The notes below the pieces were generated by a model. That model was not told the DNA's origin, did no database searches, and saw nothing but the letters and a program-made list of their open reading frames with translations. DNA of 44,769 bases, from contig JAHJJI010000014.1 in NCBI GenBank assembly GCA_018823025.1, positions 1 to 44,769 on the forward strand, given 5' to 3'. The translations under genes and the position numbers were made by a program. Below, one piece after another: positions 1-9,795 of the stretch; the stretch's first letter is position 1; every line of letters begins with the position of its first letter. This DNA comes from Gammaproteobacteria bacterium. GTDB taxonomy: Bacteria > Pseudomonadota > Gammaproteobacteria > Burkholderiales > Sulfuricellaceae.

Positions 1-267
1 AATACGGCGATGTCGCCCGCCTTCCTGATGCAGCAGATGGAGTGGCGCGAGGCGATCGGCGAAGCCAGGGCGGCCAAGGATGCTACCGAACTGGAACATC
101 TGAGCAGCCAGTTGCGCGCCGAAATCCAGGCGCAGCAGCACCAGCTGGCTGATTTTCTGGATAAAGATAAGAATTATACGAAGGCTTCGGAAATTGTACG
201 CGAGCTTAAATTCATGGAAAAATTGCGCGAGGAAATCAACTACGCGCTGGAGGCTTTGGACGCATAA
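1..267 (+). CDS. hscB: HscB co-chaperone, C-terminal part (5' end cut by window edge)
   Basis: The reading frame is open from base 1 and ends with TAA at 265-267, so only about 88 C-terminal residues are visible. HscB is the J-domain co-chaperone that delivers the scaffold IscU with its iron-sulfur cluster to HscA. The visible part is the C-terminal helical domain that binds IscU ([13 protein letters not shown], then a charged helical hairpin). The J-domain lies outside the window. The stop codon overlaps the hscA start (TAATG), which indicates translational coupling in the isc operon. Identification rests on the conserved C-terminal domain and on the hscA-fdx-iscX neighbours. Confidence 0.93.
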   Translation, partial: NTAMSPAFLMQQMEWREAIGEARAAKDATELEHLSSQLRAEIQAQQHQLADFLDKDKNYTKASEIVRELKFMEKLREEINYALEALDA

Positions 268-2135
268 TGGCTTTGTTGCAGATCGCAGAACCCGGTATGA
301 GCACCGCGCCACACCAGCACCGGCTGGCGGTGGGGATAGACTTGGGTACAACCAATTCCCTGGTGGCAACGGTCAGGAGCGGCATGAGCGTTGTGCTGCA
401 TGACGAGAATGGCCGTGGATTGTTGCCTTCGGTGGTGCGCTATCATGAGGACGGCAGCACCGATGTCGGCTATCCCGCACAGGCAATGCAAAGCCGGGAC
501 CCTCACAACACTATCGTTTCTGTTAAGCGCTTCATGGGCAGGGGATTGCGCGACCTGCCCGATGCCGGCAGCATGCCTTACCAGTTCGTCGATGCACCCG
601 GCATGTTGCAGCTCAAGACCGTGGCCGGCGTAAAAAGTCCGGTCGAGGTGTCAGCCGAGATACTCAAAGTGCTGCACGATCGTGCCGAAAAGGCGCTAGG
701 TGGCGATCTGGTGGGAGCGGTGATCACGGTGCCAGCCTATTTTGACGATGCCCAGCGCCAAGCCACCAAGGATGCAGCCCGACTGGCCGGACTCAACGTG
801 TTGCGCCTGCTCAACGAACCTACCGCAGCCGCGGTCGCCTACGGGCTGGATAATGCGGCTGAAGGTATTTATGCCGTTTACGACCTGGGCGGTGGTACTT
901 TCGACATTTCCATTCTGCGATTGTCCAAGGGCGTGTTCGAGGTGCTGGCGACCAACGGCGACTCCGCACTGGGCGGCGACGATTTCGACCACCGCATCTA
1001 TTGCTGGATACTTGAGCAGTCCAAGCTGTCTGGCATGAAGCCGCAAGATGCCCGCTTGCTCCTGACCCGAGCGCGCGAAGCCAAGGAGGACCTGACCTTT
1101 CGTCCCGAAGTACGCATTACCGCGGTACTGGGCGCCGGTGAAATGGTGGATCTCACACTTACCGCTGAAACTTTTACCGATATTACCAGCAGCCTGGTCA
1201 ACAAGACTCTGGCACCGACCCGAAAAGCACTGCGCGATGCCTGTTTGGAACCTGAAGAAGTGAAGGGCGTGGTGATGGTGGGCGGGGCGACGCGTATGCC
1301 CCAGATCCAGCACGCGGTTGGCCAGTTTTTCGGCCAGGAGCCGCTCAACAATCTCGATCCGGACAAAGTGGTCGCGCTGGGGGCGGCGATTCAGGCCAAT
1401 GTGCTGGCCGGAAACCGCTCCGACGAAGACTGGTTGTTGCTCGATGTGATTCCGCTTTCTCTGGGTCTGGAAACCATGGGCGGACTGGTGGAGAAAGTTA
1501 TACAGCGCAACTCCACCATTCCCGTGGCACGCGCCCAGGAATTTACTACCTACAAGGACGGTCAGACCGCGATGAGCATCCATGTGGTGCAGGGCGAACG
1601 CGAACTGGTGAACGATTGTCGTTCTCTGGCCAAATTCGAACTGCGCGGCATCCCGCCGATGGTGGCGGGCGGTTCGCGTATCCGTGTCGCCTTTCAGGTG
1701 GATGCCGATGGTCTGCTCAGTGTGTCCGCGCGCGAAAAGAGCAGTGGAGTGGAGGCTTCGGTCGTGGTGAAGCCATCCTATGGCCTCAGCGATGATGAAA
1801 TTACCCGAATGCTGCTCGCTTCCCAGGAAAATGCCAAGTCCGACATGGCTGCGCGCGCATTGCGCGAGCAGCAGGTCGATGCCGGGCGTCTGATTGAGGC
1901 GATCGAGGCGGCGCTGAATGAAAATGGCGACAGTTTGCTCAGTGCGGCAGAACGTGCCGAGATCGATGAGGGAATGGCGGCGCTGCGCCGGACCCTGGAA
2001 GGATCCAGTCATCAGCTGATCAAAGAGCAGGTTGAAAGACTGAACCATATTTCCGAGATATTTGCCGGGCGACGCATGGATCAGAGCGTACAAAAGGCAC
2101 TGACTGGCCACAAACTGGAAGAACTTGAGATTTAA
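267..2135 (+). CDS. hscA: HscA, Hsp70-type chaperone for iron-sulfur cluster assembly
   Basis: This 622-aa protein is a specialised Hsp70 that uses ATP to release the Fe-S cluster from IscU. The N-terminus ([10 protein letters not shown]) closely resembles that of E. coli HscA, which is of similar length (about 616 aa). Visible Hsp70 signatures are the phosphate-binding GIDLGTTNS near residue 23, the [14 protein letters not shown] signature near residue 205 and the [11 protein letters not shown] signature near residue 335. The substrate-binding beta domain and a helical lid follow. It overlaps hscB by one base and is followed 3 bases later by fdx, so the genes form one operon. No irregularity is visible. 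Confidence 0.97.
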   Translation: MALLQIAEPGMSTAPHQHRLAVGIDLGTTNSLVATVRSGMSVVLHDENGRGLLPSVVRYHEDGSTDVGYPAQAMQSRDPHNTIVSVKRFMGRGLRDLPDAGSMPYQFVDAPGMLQLKTVAGVKSPVEVSAEILKVLHDRAEKALGGDLVGAVITVPAYFDDAQRQATKDAARLAGLNVLRLLNEPTAAAVAYGLDNAAEGIYAVYDLGGGTFDISILRLSKGVFEVLATNGDSALGGDDFDHRIYCWILEQSKLSGMKPQDARLLLTRAREAKEDLTFRPEVRITAVLGAGEMVDLTLTAETFTDITSSLVNKTLAPTRKALRDACLEPEEVKGVVMVGGATRMPQIQHAVGQFFGQEPLNNLDPDKVVALGAAIQANVLAGNRSDEDWLLLDVIPLSLGLETMGGLVEKVIQRNSTIPVARAQEFTTYKDGQTAMSIHVVQGERELVNDCRSLAKFELRGIPPMVAGGSRIRVAFQVDADGLLSVSAREKSSGVEASVVVKPSYGLSDDEITRMLLASQENAKSDMAARALREQQVDAGRLIEAIEAALNENGDSLLSAAERAEIDEGMAALRRTLEGSSHQLIKEQVERLNHISEIFAGRRMDQSVQKALTGHKLEELEI

Positions 2136-2138
2136 ATT

Positions 2139-2477
2139 ATGCCCCAACTGATAGTTTTACCTAACGAACAACTTTGCCCCGATGGCGCATTGATCGAGGC
2201 GAAGCCCGGCGTATCTATCTGCGATACCCTGCTGGAGCACGGCATCGAAATCGAGCATGCCTGCGAAAAAGCGTGCGCCTGCACCACCTGCCATGTGGTG
2301 GTGCGCGAAGGGCTCGAATCGCTGGATCCCTCCGAAGAACTGGAGGACGATATGCTGGACAAGGCCTGGGGGTTGGAGCCAGCCTCGCGCCTTTCTTGTC
2401 AGGCGATCGTCAAGGACCAGGATCTGGTGATTGAGATTCCGAAATACACTATCAATCTGGCTAGCGAATCACACTGA
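2139..2477 (+). CDS. fdx: [2Fe-2S] ferredoxin of the ISC system
   Basis: This 112-aa adrenodoxin-type ferredoxin supplies electrons for iron-sulfur cluster assembly in the isc pathway. The four cluster ligands are visible as Cys42, Cys48, Cys51 and Cys87, the same spacing as in E. coli Fdx. The conserved acidic segment (LDPSEELEDDMLDKAW) used for partner binding is present. It starts 3 bases after hscA and is followed by iscX, which is the normal isc operon order. Confidence 0.96.
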   Translation: MPQLIVLPNEQLCPDGALIEAKPGVSICDTLLEHGIEIEHACEKACACTTCHVVVREGLESLDPSEELEDDMLDKAWGLEPASRLSCQAIVKDQDLVIEIPKYTINLASESH

Positions 2478-2488
2478 GGGTGGGCATC

Positions 2489-2683
2489 ATGAAGTGGACT
2501 GATACGCTGGATATTGCCATCGAACTTTACGAAAAATTTCCCGAAGTGGACCCCCGCTATGTCCGCTTTACCGATTTGCACCGCTGGGTTGCCGAGTTGT
2601 CCGGTTTTGATGACGACCCGGAAAAGTCCAACGAGAAAATTCTCGAAGCGATCCAGATGGCCTGGATAGACGAGATCGATTAA
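2489..2683 (+). CDS. iscX: IscX, small acidic Fe-S assembly accessory protein
   Basis: This 64-aa, strongly acidic protein matches the IscX family, which binds the desulfurase IscS and iron and modulates cluster assembly. A GTG nine bases upstream at 2480 is possible, but ATG 2489 gives the family-typical start MKWTDTLDIA and has a GAGGGTGGG ribosome binding site just upstream. The C-terminal WIDEID is characteristic. It is the last gene of the isc operon here. The 144 bases that follow, up to flhB, hold no gene and no promoter that I would call with confidence. Confidence 0.93.
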   Translation: MKWTDTLDIAIELYEKFPEVDPRYVRFTDLHRWVAELSGFDDDPEKSNEKILEAIQMAWIDEID

Positions 2684-2827
2684 TTCTCCCCCCTCGCATG
2701 ACTTTCACCTAACAGGCGGATTTTCGCTAGTCGATAAAACGCCTGCTCCCCTACTATATCTTGTGGAAATGATGTAAACTGCACACCATATGTGCTACCT
2801 GCGCTGCCCTATAGCCGAGGGGGATAA

Positions 2828-3970
2828 ATGGCGGAAGACAGCGATTTAGAAAAAACAGAACCTGCGTCATCGCGACGCATAGAGCAGGCCCGCGAGAAGG
2901 GGCAGGTTGCCCGTTCCCGCGAACTATCGACATTCACTGTGTTGATCGTTGCCGGCGCTGGCTTGATGGTGATGGGTCCGCAACTGATGGACAGCCTTGC
3001 CGGGGTGATGCGTGGCGGCCTGATGCTGGACCGGGTGGCGGCATACGATCCCCTAATGATGCTGGCTCGCCTCCATCAACTGTCATTAAGTGCCCTGATT
3101 ACTTTTATTCCTTTTATCCTGTTGATGGTTGTTGCCGCAATTTTTGCGCCGATAGTGCTGAGCGGTTGGTTGTTTTCTTTCCAGGCATTACAGCCCGATT
3201 TCGGCAAGCTCAGTCCGCTTAAAGGCATCGGCCGCCTGTTTTCCTGGACCAGCCTGGTCGAGTTGGCCAAGGCACTAGGCAAGACGGTCTTGATTGGAGG
3301 CGTCGCATACTGGGCAATCATGCACCATAAGGAAGAGATGTTTTCTCTGGCGGGCGAATCGGTCAATCAAAGTATTGCTCATTTGGGCAGCCTGCTTGCC
3401 GTGAGCTTCCTGACTATCGTCAGTTCGATGATACTGATCGTGGCGATTGATGTTCCCTTCCAGTTGTGGGACCACTCCAACAAGCTGAAAATGACAAAAG
3501 AGGAAGTACGAAAAGAGAACAAGGAGTCGGAAGGCTCGCCCGAAGTCAAGGCGCAGATACGCCGGGTGCAGCGCGAGATGGCGCGTCGCCGCATGATGGC
3601 AGAAGTGCCCAAAGCCGACGTGATCGTAACCAACCCGACCCATTACGCTGTGGCATTGCGCTATCAGGATAAACTGATGGGCGCGCCGATCATCGTTGCC
3701 AAGGGTTCTGCGTTGACCGCTCTCCGCATCAGGACATTGGGTGAGGAGCATCATATCCCGATCCTGGAGGCACCGCCCCTGGCGCGAGCTTTGTTCAGCC
3801 ATGGCGAACTGGGCGAGGAAATCCCGGCTGCACTTTATACGGCAGTAGCCGAAGTGTTGGCCTATGTCTATCAGCTGCGCAGCTATGAGACCGGTGGAGG
3901 CGTGCCGCCGCAGCCGCCACGGAGCCTGCCAGTGCCGCCGGGCCTGGACCCGGAAAGTAAAACCGCATGA
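2828..3970 (+). CDS. flhB: FlhB, flagellar type III export switch protein
   Basis: This 380-aa inner-membrane component of the flagellar export gate switches substrate specificity from rod/hook to filament proteins. It has a charged N-terminus, four hydrophobic segments within about residues 30-215, and the autocleavage motif NPTHY with Asn269-Pro270. The position matches Salmonella FlhB, so self-cleavage should be intact. The C-terminus is proline-rich and variable, as usual. Its stop overlaps the flhA start (ATGA). It heads the flagellar operon flhB-flhA-flhF-flhG-fliA-motC-motD. Confidence 0.97.
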   Translation: MAEDSDLEKTEPASSRRIEQAREKGQVARSRELSTFTVLIVAGAGLMVMGPQLMDSLAGVMRGGLMLDRVAAYDPLMMLARLHQLSLSALITFIPFILLMVVAAIFAPIVLSGWLFSFQALQPDFGKLSPLKGIGRLFSWTSLVELAKALGKTVLIGGVAYWAIMHHKEEMFSLAGESVNQSIAHLGSLLAVSFLTIVSSMILIVAIDVPFQLWDHSNKLKMTKEEVRKENKESEGSPEVKAQIRRVQREMARRRMMAEVPKADVIVTNPTHYAVALRYQDKLMGAPIIVAKGSALTALRIRTLGEEHHIPILEAPPLARALFSHGELGEEIPAALYTAVAEVLAYVYQLRSYETGGGVPPQPPRSLPVPPGLDPESKTA

Positions 3971-6051
3971 ACGCCAGAGTTGATGGAATGAAGTTGCCGA
4001 GCGGTCTGAGCATGACCAAACTGGCCGGCCCAATCCTGATCATCATGATACTGGGGATGATGGTCCTGCCACTGCCCCCCATCCTGCTTGACATGCTGTT
4101 TACTTTCAACATTGCTTTGGCGATGATCGTGCTGCTGGTCAGTCTGTATACCACCAAGCCGCTCGAATTCGCCGTATTTCCCACCGTGTTGCTGGTCACC
4201 ACGCTGCTGCGGTTGTCGCTCAACGTGGCGTCCACCCGGGTGGTGTTGCTCGAAGGGCACACCGGTCCCGATGCCGCTGGCAAAGTGATCGAGGCCTTCG
4301 GTCACTTTCTGGTTGGTGGCAACTATGCAGTGGGGATCACCGTGTTCATCATTCTGGTGATCATCAATTTCGTGGTGATCACCAAGGGCGCCGGACGGAT
4401 CGCCGAGGTCAGCGCGCGCTTTACTCTGGACGCCATGCCCGGCAAGCAGATGGCGATCGACGCCGATCTCAACGCCGGCCTGATCGGCGAGGAGGAAGCC
4501 CGGACACGCCGCGCCGCCATTTCCCAGGAAGCGGATTTCTTCGGCTCGATGGACGGTGCCAGCAAATTCGTGCGCGGCGACGCTGTGGCAGGGATTCTGA
4601 TCATGATGATCACCATCATCGGTGGGTTGGCGATAGGTATGCTGCAGCACAACCTGGATTTCTCCACGGCTGCCAATACTTACACTTTGCTTGCCATCGG
4701 CGATGGTTTGGTGGCGCAGATTCCTGCCCTGGTGATTTCGACTGCGGCGGGTATCGTGGTGAGCCGTGTTTCCACCGACGAGGATTTGAGTACCCAACTT
4801 CTCGGCCAGTTGTTCAGCCAGCCCCTGGTACTCTACATTACCGCCACCATTATCGGCGTAATGGGCCTGATTCCTGGCATGCCAAATTTTTCCTTTCTGA
4901 CGCTGGCGACCACACTTGCCGGCGCAGCCTACTACATCGAACAGCGTGCGCGGCAACCGGAGGAGCTTGAGGTTGCGGCACCGGTACAGTCATCTATCGA
5001 GCCGGTCGAAGTGAGCTGGGATGATGTGATGCCGGTAGATATTCTGGGGCTGGAGGTTGGTTATCGCCTTATTCCTCTGGTGGACCGGAATCAGGATGGA
5101 GAACTGCTGCGGCGTATCCGCGGCATTCGCAAGAAATTTGCTCACGAAATGGGATTTGTAGTCCCGGCTGTACATATTCGCGACAACCTGGAACTCAAGC
5201 CAAATGGCTACCGCCTTGCTTTGAAGGGTGTCGAGATGGGGCAGGGCGAGGCTTATGTCGGCATGTTACTGGCGATCAACCCCGGTCGAGTGCTTGGCAA
5301 CTTGGTCGGAACGCCCACTCGTGACCCCGCCTTTGGTCTCCCCGCTGTCTGGATTGAGGCTGAGCTACGTGAGCAGGCGCAGACTTTTGGTTACACCGTG
5401 GTGGATACCAGCACAGTGATTGCAACCCATCTGTCCAATATTATCCAATCGCACAGCGCTGAACTGTTGGGTCGCGAGGAGGTACAGCAGTTACTGGATC
5501 ATTTGGCGAAGGAATCGCCCAAGCTGGTCGAGGAACTGGTGCCGAAGTTATTATCCCTTTCTACGTTGCACCGCGTCTTGCAAAGCCTGTTGGAGGAGGG
5601 TGTGCATATCCGCGACATGCGTACTGTCATCGAAACTCTCGCCGAGCATGCGCCGCGCACGCAAAACGTCGATGAGCTGGCGTCTCTGGTTCGTGTCGCG
5701 CTGGGACGTGCTATCATCCAGCAAATTTATCCAGGCACAAATGAACTGCAAGTCATTTCGCTGGACCCCGGCCTGGAGGGTATTCTGATGCAGGCGACAC
5801 AGACGTCGGGAGCTGAAGGCGCCGGACTGGAACCCGGACTGGCGGAAAACCTGCTGGCACAGGCGCAGGCCGTGGCGCAGAACCAGGAGCAGATCGGTCT
5901 GCCGGCCGTACTGCTGGTGCCGGCCCCTTTGCGCGGCCTGATGTCGCGCTTCCTGCGGCGTGCTGTGCCGCAACTCAAGGTCATTTCTCATGCCGAGGTG
6001 CCGGATACCAAAACCATTAGAGTGACCGCCGTATTGGGGGGTAAGGGATGA
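3967..6051 (+). CDS. flhA: FlhA, flagellar type III export gate protein
   Basis: This 694-aa protein is the large export-gate subunit that forms a nonameric ring and couples the proton motive force to flagellar protein export. The first roughly 330 residues contain about eight hydrophobic segments and the conserved FHIPEP-family cytoplasmic loop (RFTLDAMPGKQMAIDADLNAG). The remainder is the soluble docking domain for chaperone-substrate complexes. Length is normal for the family. It overlaps flhB by 4 bases and flhF by 4 bases (ATGA in both cases). Confidence 0.97.
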   Translation: MNARVDGMKLPSGLSMTKLAGPILIIMILGMMVLPLPPILLDMLFTFNIALAMIVLLVSLYTTKPLEFAVFPTVLLVTTLLRLSLNVASTRVVLLEGHTGPDAAGKVIEAFGHFLVGGNYAVGITVFIILVIINFVVITKGAGRIAEVSARFTLDAMPGKQMAIDADLNAGLIGEEEARTRRAAISQEADFFGSMDGASKFVRGDAVAGILIMMITIIGGLAIGMLQHNLDFSTAANTYTLLAIGDGLVAQIPALVISTAAGIVVSRVSTDEDLSTQLLGQLFSQPLVLYITATIIGVMGLIPGMPNFSFLTLATTLAGAAYYIEQRARQPEELEVAAPVQSSIEPVEVSWDDVMPVDILGLEVGYRLIPLVDRNQDGELLRRIRGIRKKFAHEMGFVVPAVHIRDNLELKPNGYRLALKGVEMGQGEAYVGMLLAINPGRVLGNLVGTPTRDPAFGLPAVWIEAELREQAQTFGYTVVDTSTVIATHLSNIIQSHSAELLGREEVQQLLDHLAKESPKLVEELVPKLLSLSTLHRVLQSLLEEGVHIRDMRTVIETLAEHAPRTQNVDELASLVRVALGRAIIQQIYPGTNELQVISLDPGLEGILMQATQTSGAEGAGLEPGLAENLLAQAQAVAQNQEQIGLPAVLLVPAPLRGLMSRFLRRAVPQLKVISHAEVPDTKTIRVTAVLGGKG

Positions 6052-7376
6052 ACGTCCGGAAATTTCATGCCAGCACCACGCGTGAGGCCCTGCGCCAAGT
6101 CAGGGACGCACTGGGTGCCGACGCCATCATCCTGTCCAATCGCCAGGTGGCAGGTGGTATCGAGATCATGGCGGTGGCGGACATGGATGTGTCATCCCTT
6201 GCCGGTAACTCGGTGAGCCCGCCTCCAGCCAAGGAGCGGCCGGCTCCTGCCGAATTTTTTACCCGCACCGAGTCTCCACCACCTCCACCCACTGTCGCCC
6301 CTTCTCCGATTTCACGATCGCAAATCGCCGAGTTGCAGGAAAAGGGTATGCCGGCTGTGGTCGAAACGCGGAACAAGGATGCTCCGCCGGATCTGATGAA
6401 TCAGGAAATTATCCGCGAAATCAAATTCCTGCGTGGCATGCTTGAAGGCCAGCTGTCCGGCTTTGCGTGGGGTGAACTGCAACGTGAGGAACCCGCCAAG
6501 GTCGAAGCATTGCGCCACCTGTTGAGCGTGGGTTTCAGCCCGTTACTATCGCGCCAGTTGCTGGATAAAATTCCGACCGGCTATGACCTGGAAAAAAGTC
6601 TGCGCTGGCTGAAGGCGGCACTGATGCACAACCTGCATGTCGTGAAGGCGGGCGACGACATTGTCGAGCGCGGTGGAGTCTATGCGTTGACGGGGCCTAC
6701 AGGAGTCGGCAAGACCACCACCGTGGCGAAGCTGGCGGCGCGTTGCACCCTGAAGCATGGCCCGGCCAGTCTGGCGCTGATTACTACCGATACCTACCGG
6801 ATCGGCGCCCACGAGCAGTTGCGCATCTACGGCAAGATACTTGGTGTGCCGGTTTACGTGATCAAAGATGAGGCGGATTTGCAACTCACCCTGTCAGATC
6901 TGCAGAACAAGCATCTGATCCTGATCGACACGGTCGGCATGAGCCAGCGCGATCGCCGACTTTCCGAGCAAGTGGCACTTCTGTCCGGTGCCGGACGCAG
7001 CATCAAGCGCATATTGCTACTTTCCGCCAACGCACAGGGCAGCACGCTCGAAGACGTTGTCCGTTCCTACAAAAAGGATGATATGGATGGCTGCATCCTG
7101 ACAAAAATTGATGAGGCGATCAGTATCGGACCTGCACTTGACGTGGTGATCCGTAACAAATTGATGCTTCATTATGTTGCCAATGGACAGCGTGTGCCAG
7201 AAGACTTGCACCTCCCGAATCCAGTTTATCTGGTGGATCGGGTCTTGAAACCTGTTCAGGGAGATTCACCGTTTACCCCACTGGAAGCAGAGTATCCAAT
7301 CGTTATGGCGGCGGCTGGTGGGTTGGAGTCTGGCTACACGGAAGCAAAGCGCGACGTGGGGGCTCTACGTGGCTGA
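6048..7376 (+). CDS. flhF: FlhF, SRP-family GTPase for flagellar placement
   Basis: This 442-aa GTPase of the SRP/FtsY family determines where flagella are built, usually the cell pole. The N-terminal basic segment (MNVRKFHASTTREAL) and a variable proline-rich linker (about residues 55-105) precede the NG domain. Its P-loop GPTGVGKTTT lies near residue 216, followed by TTDTYRIGAHEQL and the DTVGMSQRD motif near residue 293. Pairing with flhG immediately downstream is the standard arrangement for polar flagellates. The 3' end overlaps the flhG start. Confidence 0.95.
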   Translation: MNVRKFHASTTREALRQVRDALGADAIILSNRQVAGGIEIMAVADMDVSSLAGNSVSPPPAKERPAPAEFFTRTESPPPPPTVAPSPISRSQIAELQEKGMPAVVETRNKDAPPDLMNQEIIREIKFLRGMLEGQLSGFAWGELQREEPAKVEALRHLLSVGFSPLLSRQLLDKIPTGYDLEKSLRWLKAALMHNLHVVKAGDDIVERGGVYALTGPTGVGKTTTVAKLAARCTLKHGPASLALITTDTYRIGAHEQLRIYGKILGVPVYVIKDEADLQLTLSDLQNKHLILIDTVGMSQRDRRLSEQVALLSGAGRSIKRILLLSANAQGSTLEDVVRSYKKDDMDGCILTKIDEAISIGPALDVVIRNKLMLHYVANGQRVPEDLHLPNPVYLVDRVLKPVQGDSPFTPLEAEYPIVMAAAGGLESGYTEAKRDVGALRG

Positions 7377-8253
7377 AGTCCTGCAGGATCAGGCCGAGGG
7401 ACTGCGCCGTTTGCTTGAACGGGATTCGGTGCGGGTGGTGACGTTGACCAGCGGCAGAGCAGGGGTCGGGAAAACAAATATTGTCGTCAACCTTGCTGCG
7501 GCGCTGGCAAAGCGTGGTCGACATGTCCTGTTGCTGGACGAGCAGCAGGGTAAAGGCAGCATGGAAACGCTGCTCGGCCTTACTGCACGTTATGACTTGA
7601 TGCACGTGATCCGGCGCGAAAAGACGCTGGATGAGGTGATGCTGCGCGGTCCGGATGGAGTGAATATCGTTTCCGCCGGCAATGGGCTGCGGGTGCTGGG
7701 AGAATTGGGGCAGGAAGACCAGGATTGGCTGGTGCAATCATTCCGTCAGGTGTCGAAATCGGTGGATGTGGTACTGGTAGATGCCATTGCCGGGGTTGCG
7801 AGCAATGTTTTACCGCTTTCCTTGGCGTCGCAGGAAATCGTGATTGTGGTATCCCCGCATCCTTCTTCGATCAAAGACGCCTATGCGCTAGTCAAGGTAC
7901 TAAACCAGAATTTCGCTATTCACCGTTTCCATATCCTAGTCAGCAAAGTCAAGAATGAGATGGAGGCGCGGGCGCTGTACGATAACATGGCTGAGGTGGC
8001 AGTGCGTTTCCTCGATGTATCCCTCGATTTCATGGGTTATGTACCGTTTGATGAGAAGCTCAGGCAGGCCGCCCGGATTTGTCGGCCAGTCGTGGACGCA
8101 TTTCCTGTCACCGAATCAGCCAAAGCGCTCAGGGACTTGGCGGAAACCATGGAGCAATGGCCGCAACCCTCAGGCGAGGATGGGCGCCTGGATGCATTCA
8201 TGCAGCGCCTGATTCAGAGCAGCCGTATGGCGGTGGCGGGCTTTCGCCTATAG
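7369..8253 (+). CDS. flhG: FlhG (FleN/YlxH-type) MinD-like ATPase, flagellar number regulator
   Basis: This 294-aa MinD/ParA-type ATPase antagonises FlhF and limits flagellar number. I chose GTG 7369, which overlaps the flhF stop and has a GTGGGGG stretch upstream; GTG 7318 in the same frame would add 17 residues. The Walker A region reads SGRAGVGKTN: the C-terminal P-loop lysine is present, but the signature lysine of the deviant Walker A motif (KGG) is Arg. The C-terminal basic/hydrophobic tail (RMAVAGFRL) is compatible with the membrane-binding helix of the family. It is followed 9 bases later by fliA. Confidence 0.9.
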   Translation: MAEVLQDQAEGLRRLLERDSVRVVTLTSGRAGVGKTNIVVNLAAALAKRGRHVLLLDEQQGKGSMETLLGLTARYDLMHVIRREKTLDEVMLRGPDGVNIVSAGNGLRVLGELGQEDQDWLVQSFRQVSKSVDVVLVDAIAGVASNVLPLSLASQEIVIVVSPHPSSIKDAYALVKVLNQNFAIHRFHILVSKVKNEMEARALYDNMAEVAVRFLDVSLDFMGYVPFDEKLRQAARICRPVVDAFPVTESAKALRDLAETMEQWPQPSGEDGRLDAFMQRLIQSSRMAVAGFRL

Positions 8254-8262
8254 AATTGCGCT

Positions 8263-8973
8263 ATGTACGCTAAAACCGGACTGGAGAAAAATCAATACGT
8301 CGTCCAATATGCTCCGCTGGTCAAGCGCATTGCCTATCATCTGATGGCGAGGCTGCCTGCCAGCGTGCAGGTCGACGACCTGATTCAGGTGGGCATGATT
8401 GGCCTGCTTGAAGCGGTGAGCAATTACGACGACACGCAGGGCGCGCAGTTTGAGACCTATGCCGTGCAGCGTATCCGCGGTGCAATGCTGGACGAATTGC
8501 GGCAATGCGACTGGTTGCCGCGCTCGGCGCGAAAAACGCTACGTCAGATTGAAACCGCAATGAATGCAATGGAGCAGCGCGTGTGTCGCGCTCCGACCGA
8601 GCGTGAGGTGGCCGATGAGTTACATGTCAGTCTGGATGACTATCAGCAGATGTTGCTGGACGCGCGTGGTTGCCAGTTGCTGCATTATGAGGACTTGCAA
8701 AGCAGCGAGGGTGAGGACTTTTTCGAGCGCCACTGTGCCGACGATTCTGCCGAACCTTTAGCCAAATTGCAGGACGGAAGATTCCGGGAAAAACTGATTG
8801 AGGCAATCAGCCTTTTGCCAGAGCGCGAGAAGTTGATGATGGCGATGTACTATGAGGAAGAGCTGAATTTGCGTGAAATCGGTGAGGTGTTGGGCGTTAG
8901 CGAATCGCGCGTGTGTCAGTTGCATAGCCAAGCCATGGCACGCTTGCGCAGCAAGTTGAAGGAATGGCTGTGA
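8263..8973 (+). CDS. fliA: FliA, flagellar sigma-28 factor
   Basis: This 236-aa alternative sigma factor drives late flagellar genes (filament, motor, chemotaxis). Region 2 is visible (YAPLVKRIAYHLMARLPASVQVDDLIQVGMIGLLEA), then region 3 (PRSARKTLRQIE) and the region 4 helix-turn-helix (LNLREIGEVLGVSESRVCQLHSQAMARLR). Its anti-sigma factor FlgM is encoded 2.2 kb downstream on the other strand. No good Shine-Dalgarno is visible before ATG 8263, so translation may depend on upstream coupling. Confidence 0.96.
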   Translation: MYAKTGLEKNQYVVQYAPLVKRIAYHLMARLPASVQVDDLIQVGMIGLLEAVSNYDDTQGAQFETYAVQRIRGAMLDELRQCDWLPRSARKTLRQIETAMNAMEQRVCRAPTEREVADELHVSLDDYQQMLLDARGCQLLHYEDLQSSEGEDFFERHCADDSAEPLAKLQDGRFREKLIEAISLLPEREKLMMAMYYEEELNLREIGEVLGVSESRVCQLHSQAMARLRSKLKEWL

Positions 8974-9025
8974 AAATGGAAGGCAAGTGGTGCATGGGAT
9001 GGATCCTTAATGGCGGAGCAGATGC

Positions 9026-9766
9026 ATGGATCTAGTCAGCATATTCGGTATTTTGCTGGCTTTGACCGCAATTATTGGCGGTCAGATTCTGGAGGGGGGG
9101 CATATCAGCTCCCTGCTTCAATTGACGGCATTCATCATTGTCCTTGGCGGCACGACGGGCGCCATCATGCTGCAAAGCTCACCCAAGATTTTTTTTGAAG
9201 GCATGAGACTGGCCAAATGGATTATCTGGCCACCCAAAGCGAACCAGCAGTTATTGATCGAACAGGTGCTGACCTGGAGCAACCTTGCGCGCAAGGGAGG
9301 ATTGCTGGCGCTGGAGTCGCAGCTGGATCTGCTGGAGGGCGCCTTCACCAAAAAAGGGTTGCAAATGCTGGTGGATGGCGCCGAGCCGGAGAAAATTCGC
9401 GTTGCACTCGAGGTGGAAATTTCGACTTATGAGAAACATCATCTGGATGCGTCGAGAGTCTGGCAGGCTGCGGGCGGCTATGCGCCTACGGTTGGCATTC
9501 TGGGTGCGGTGCTCGGCCTGATTCATGTGATGGAGAACTTGAGCGATCCATCCAAATTGGGATCCGGCATCGCTGTAGCTTTCGTCGCAACCGTTTACGG
9601 CGTGGGATCTGCCAACCTGTTTTTTTTGCCGATGTCCGGCAAGCTCAAATACTTGATCGAGCAGGAAGTGGTGATGCGCGAGATGCTGTTAGAAGGCTTG
9701 GTATCCATTGCCAATGGCGAAAATCCCCGCGTGATCGAATCAAAATTGCAGGGTTACATTATTTAG
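9026..9766 (+). CDS. motC: MotC/MotA-type flagellar stator protein
   Basis: This 246-aa inner-membrane protein belongs to the MotA/TolQ/ExbB family. It forms the ion channel of the flagellar stator with the MotB-type protein encoded next. Hydrophobic helices are seen at the N-terminus (ILLALTAIIGG and LLQLTAFIIVLGGTTGAIML) and in the second half (GYAPTVGILGAVLGLIHVM and GIAVAFVATVYGVGSANLFFLP), with a large charged cytoplasmic loop between. ATG 9026 has a GGCGGAG ribosome binding site. The chromosomal position next to fliA is typical of the MotCD stator rather than MotAB. Confidence 0.92.
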   Translation: MDLVSIFGILLALTAIIGGQILEGGHISSLLQLTAFIIVLGGTTGAIMLQSSPKIFFEGMRLAKWIIWPPKANQQLLIEQVLTWSNLARKGGLLALESQLDLLEGAFTKKGLQMLVDGAEPEKIRVALEVEISTYEKHHLDASRVWQAAGGYAPTVGILGAVLGLIHVMENLSDPSKLGSGIAVAFVATVYGVGSANLFFLPMSGKLKYLIEQEVVMREMLLEGLVSIANGENPRVIESKLQGYII

Positions 9767-9795
9767 TCGAGAGTTACTTCCGGCGGCGGTGTACG

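Noticed and set aside
696-2147. 483-residue open frame opposite hscA
   Set aside because: It lies entirely antisense to a clear Hsp70 gene, is His/Gln/Arg-rich in the manner of antisense frames and has no domain.
2684-2827. Sigma-28 or sigma-54 promoter before flhB
   Set aside because: TTGTGG and TCGATAAAACGCC were considered, but no partner element at proper spacing was found.
3883-4956. 357-residue open frame opposite flhA
   Set aside because: Low-complexity His/Gln/Asp composition typical of an antisense shadow of a membrane-protein gene.
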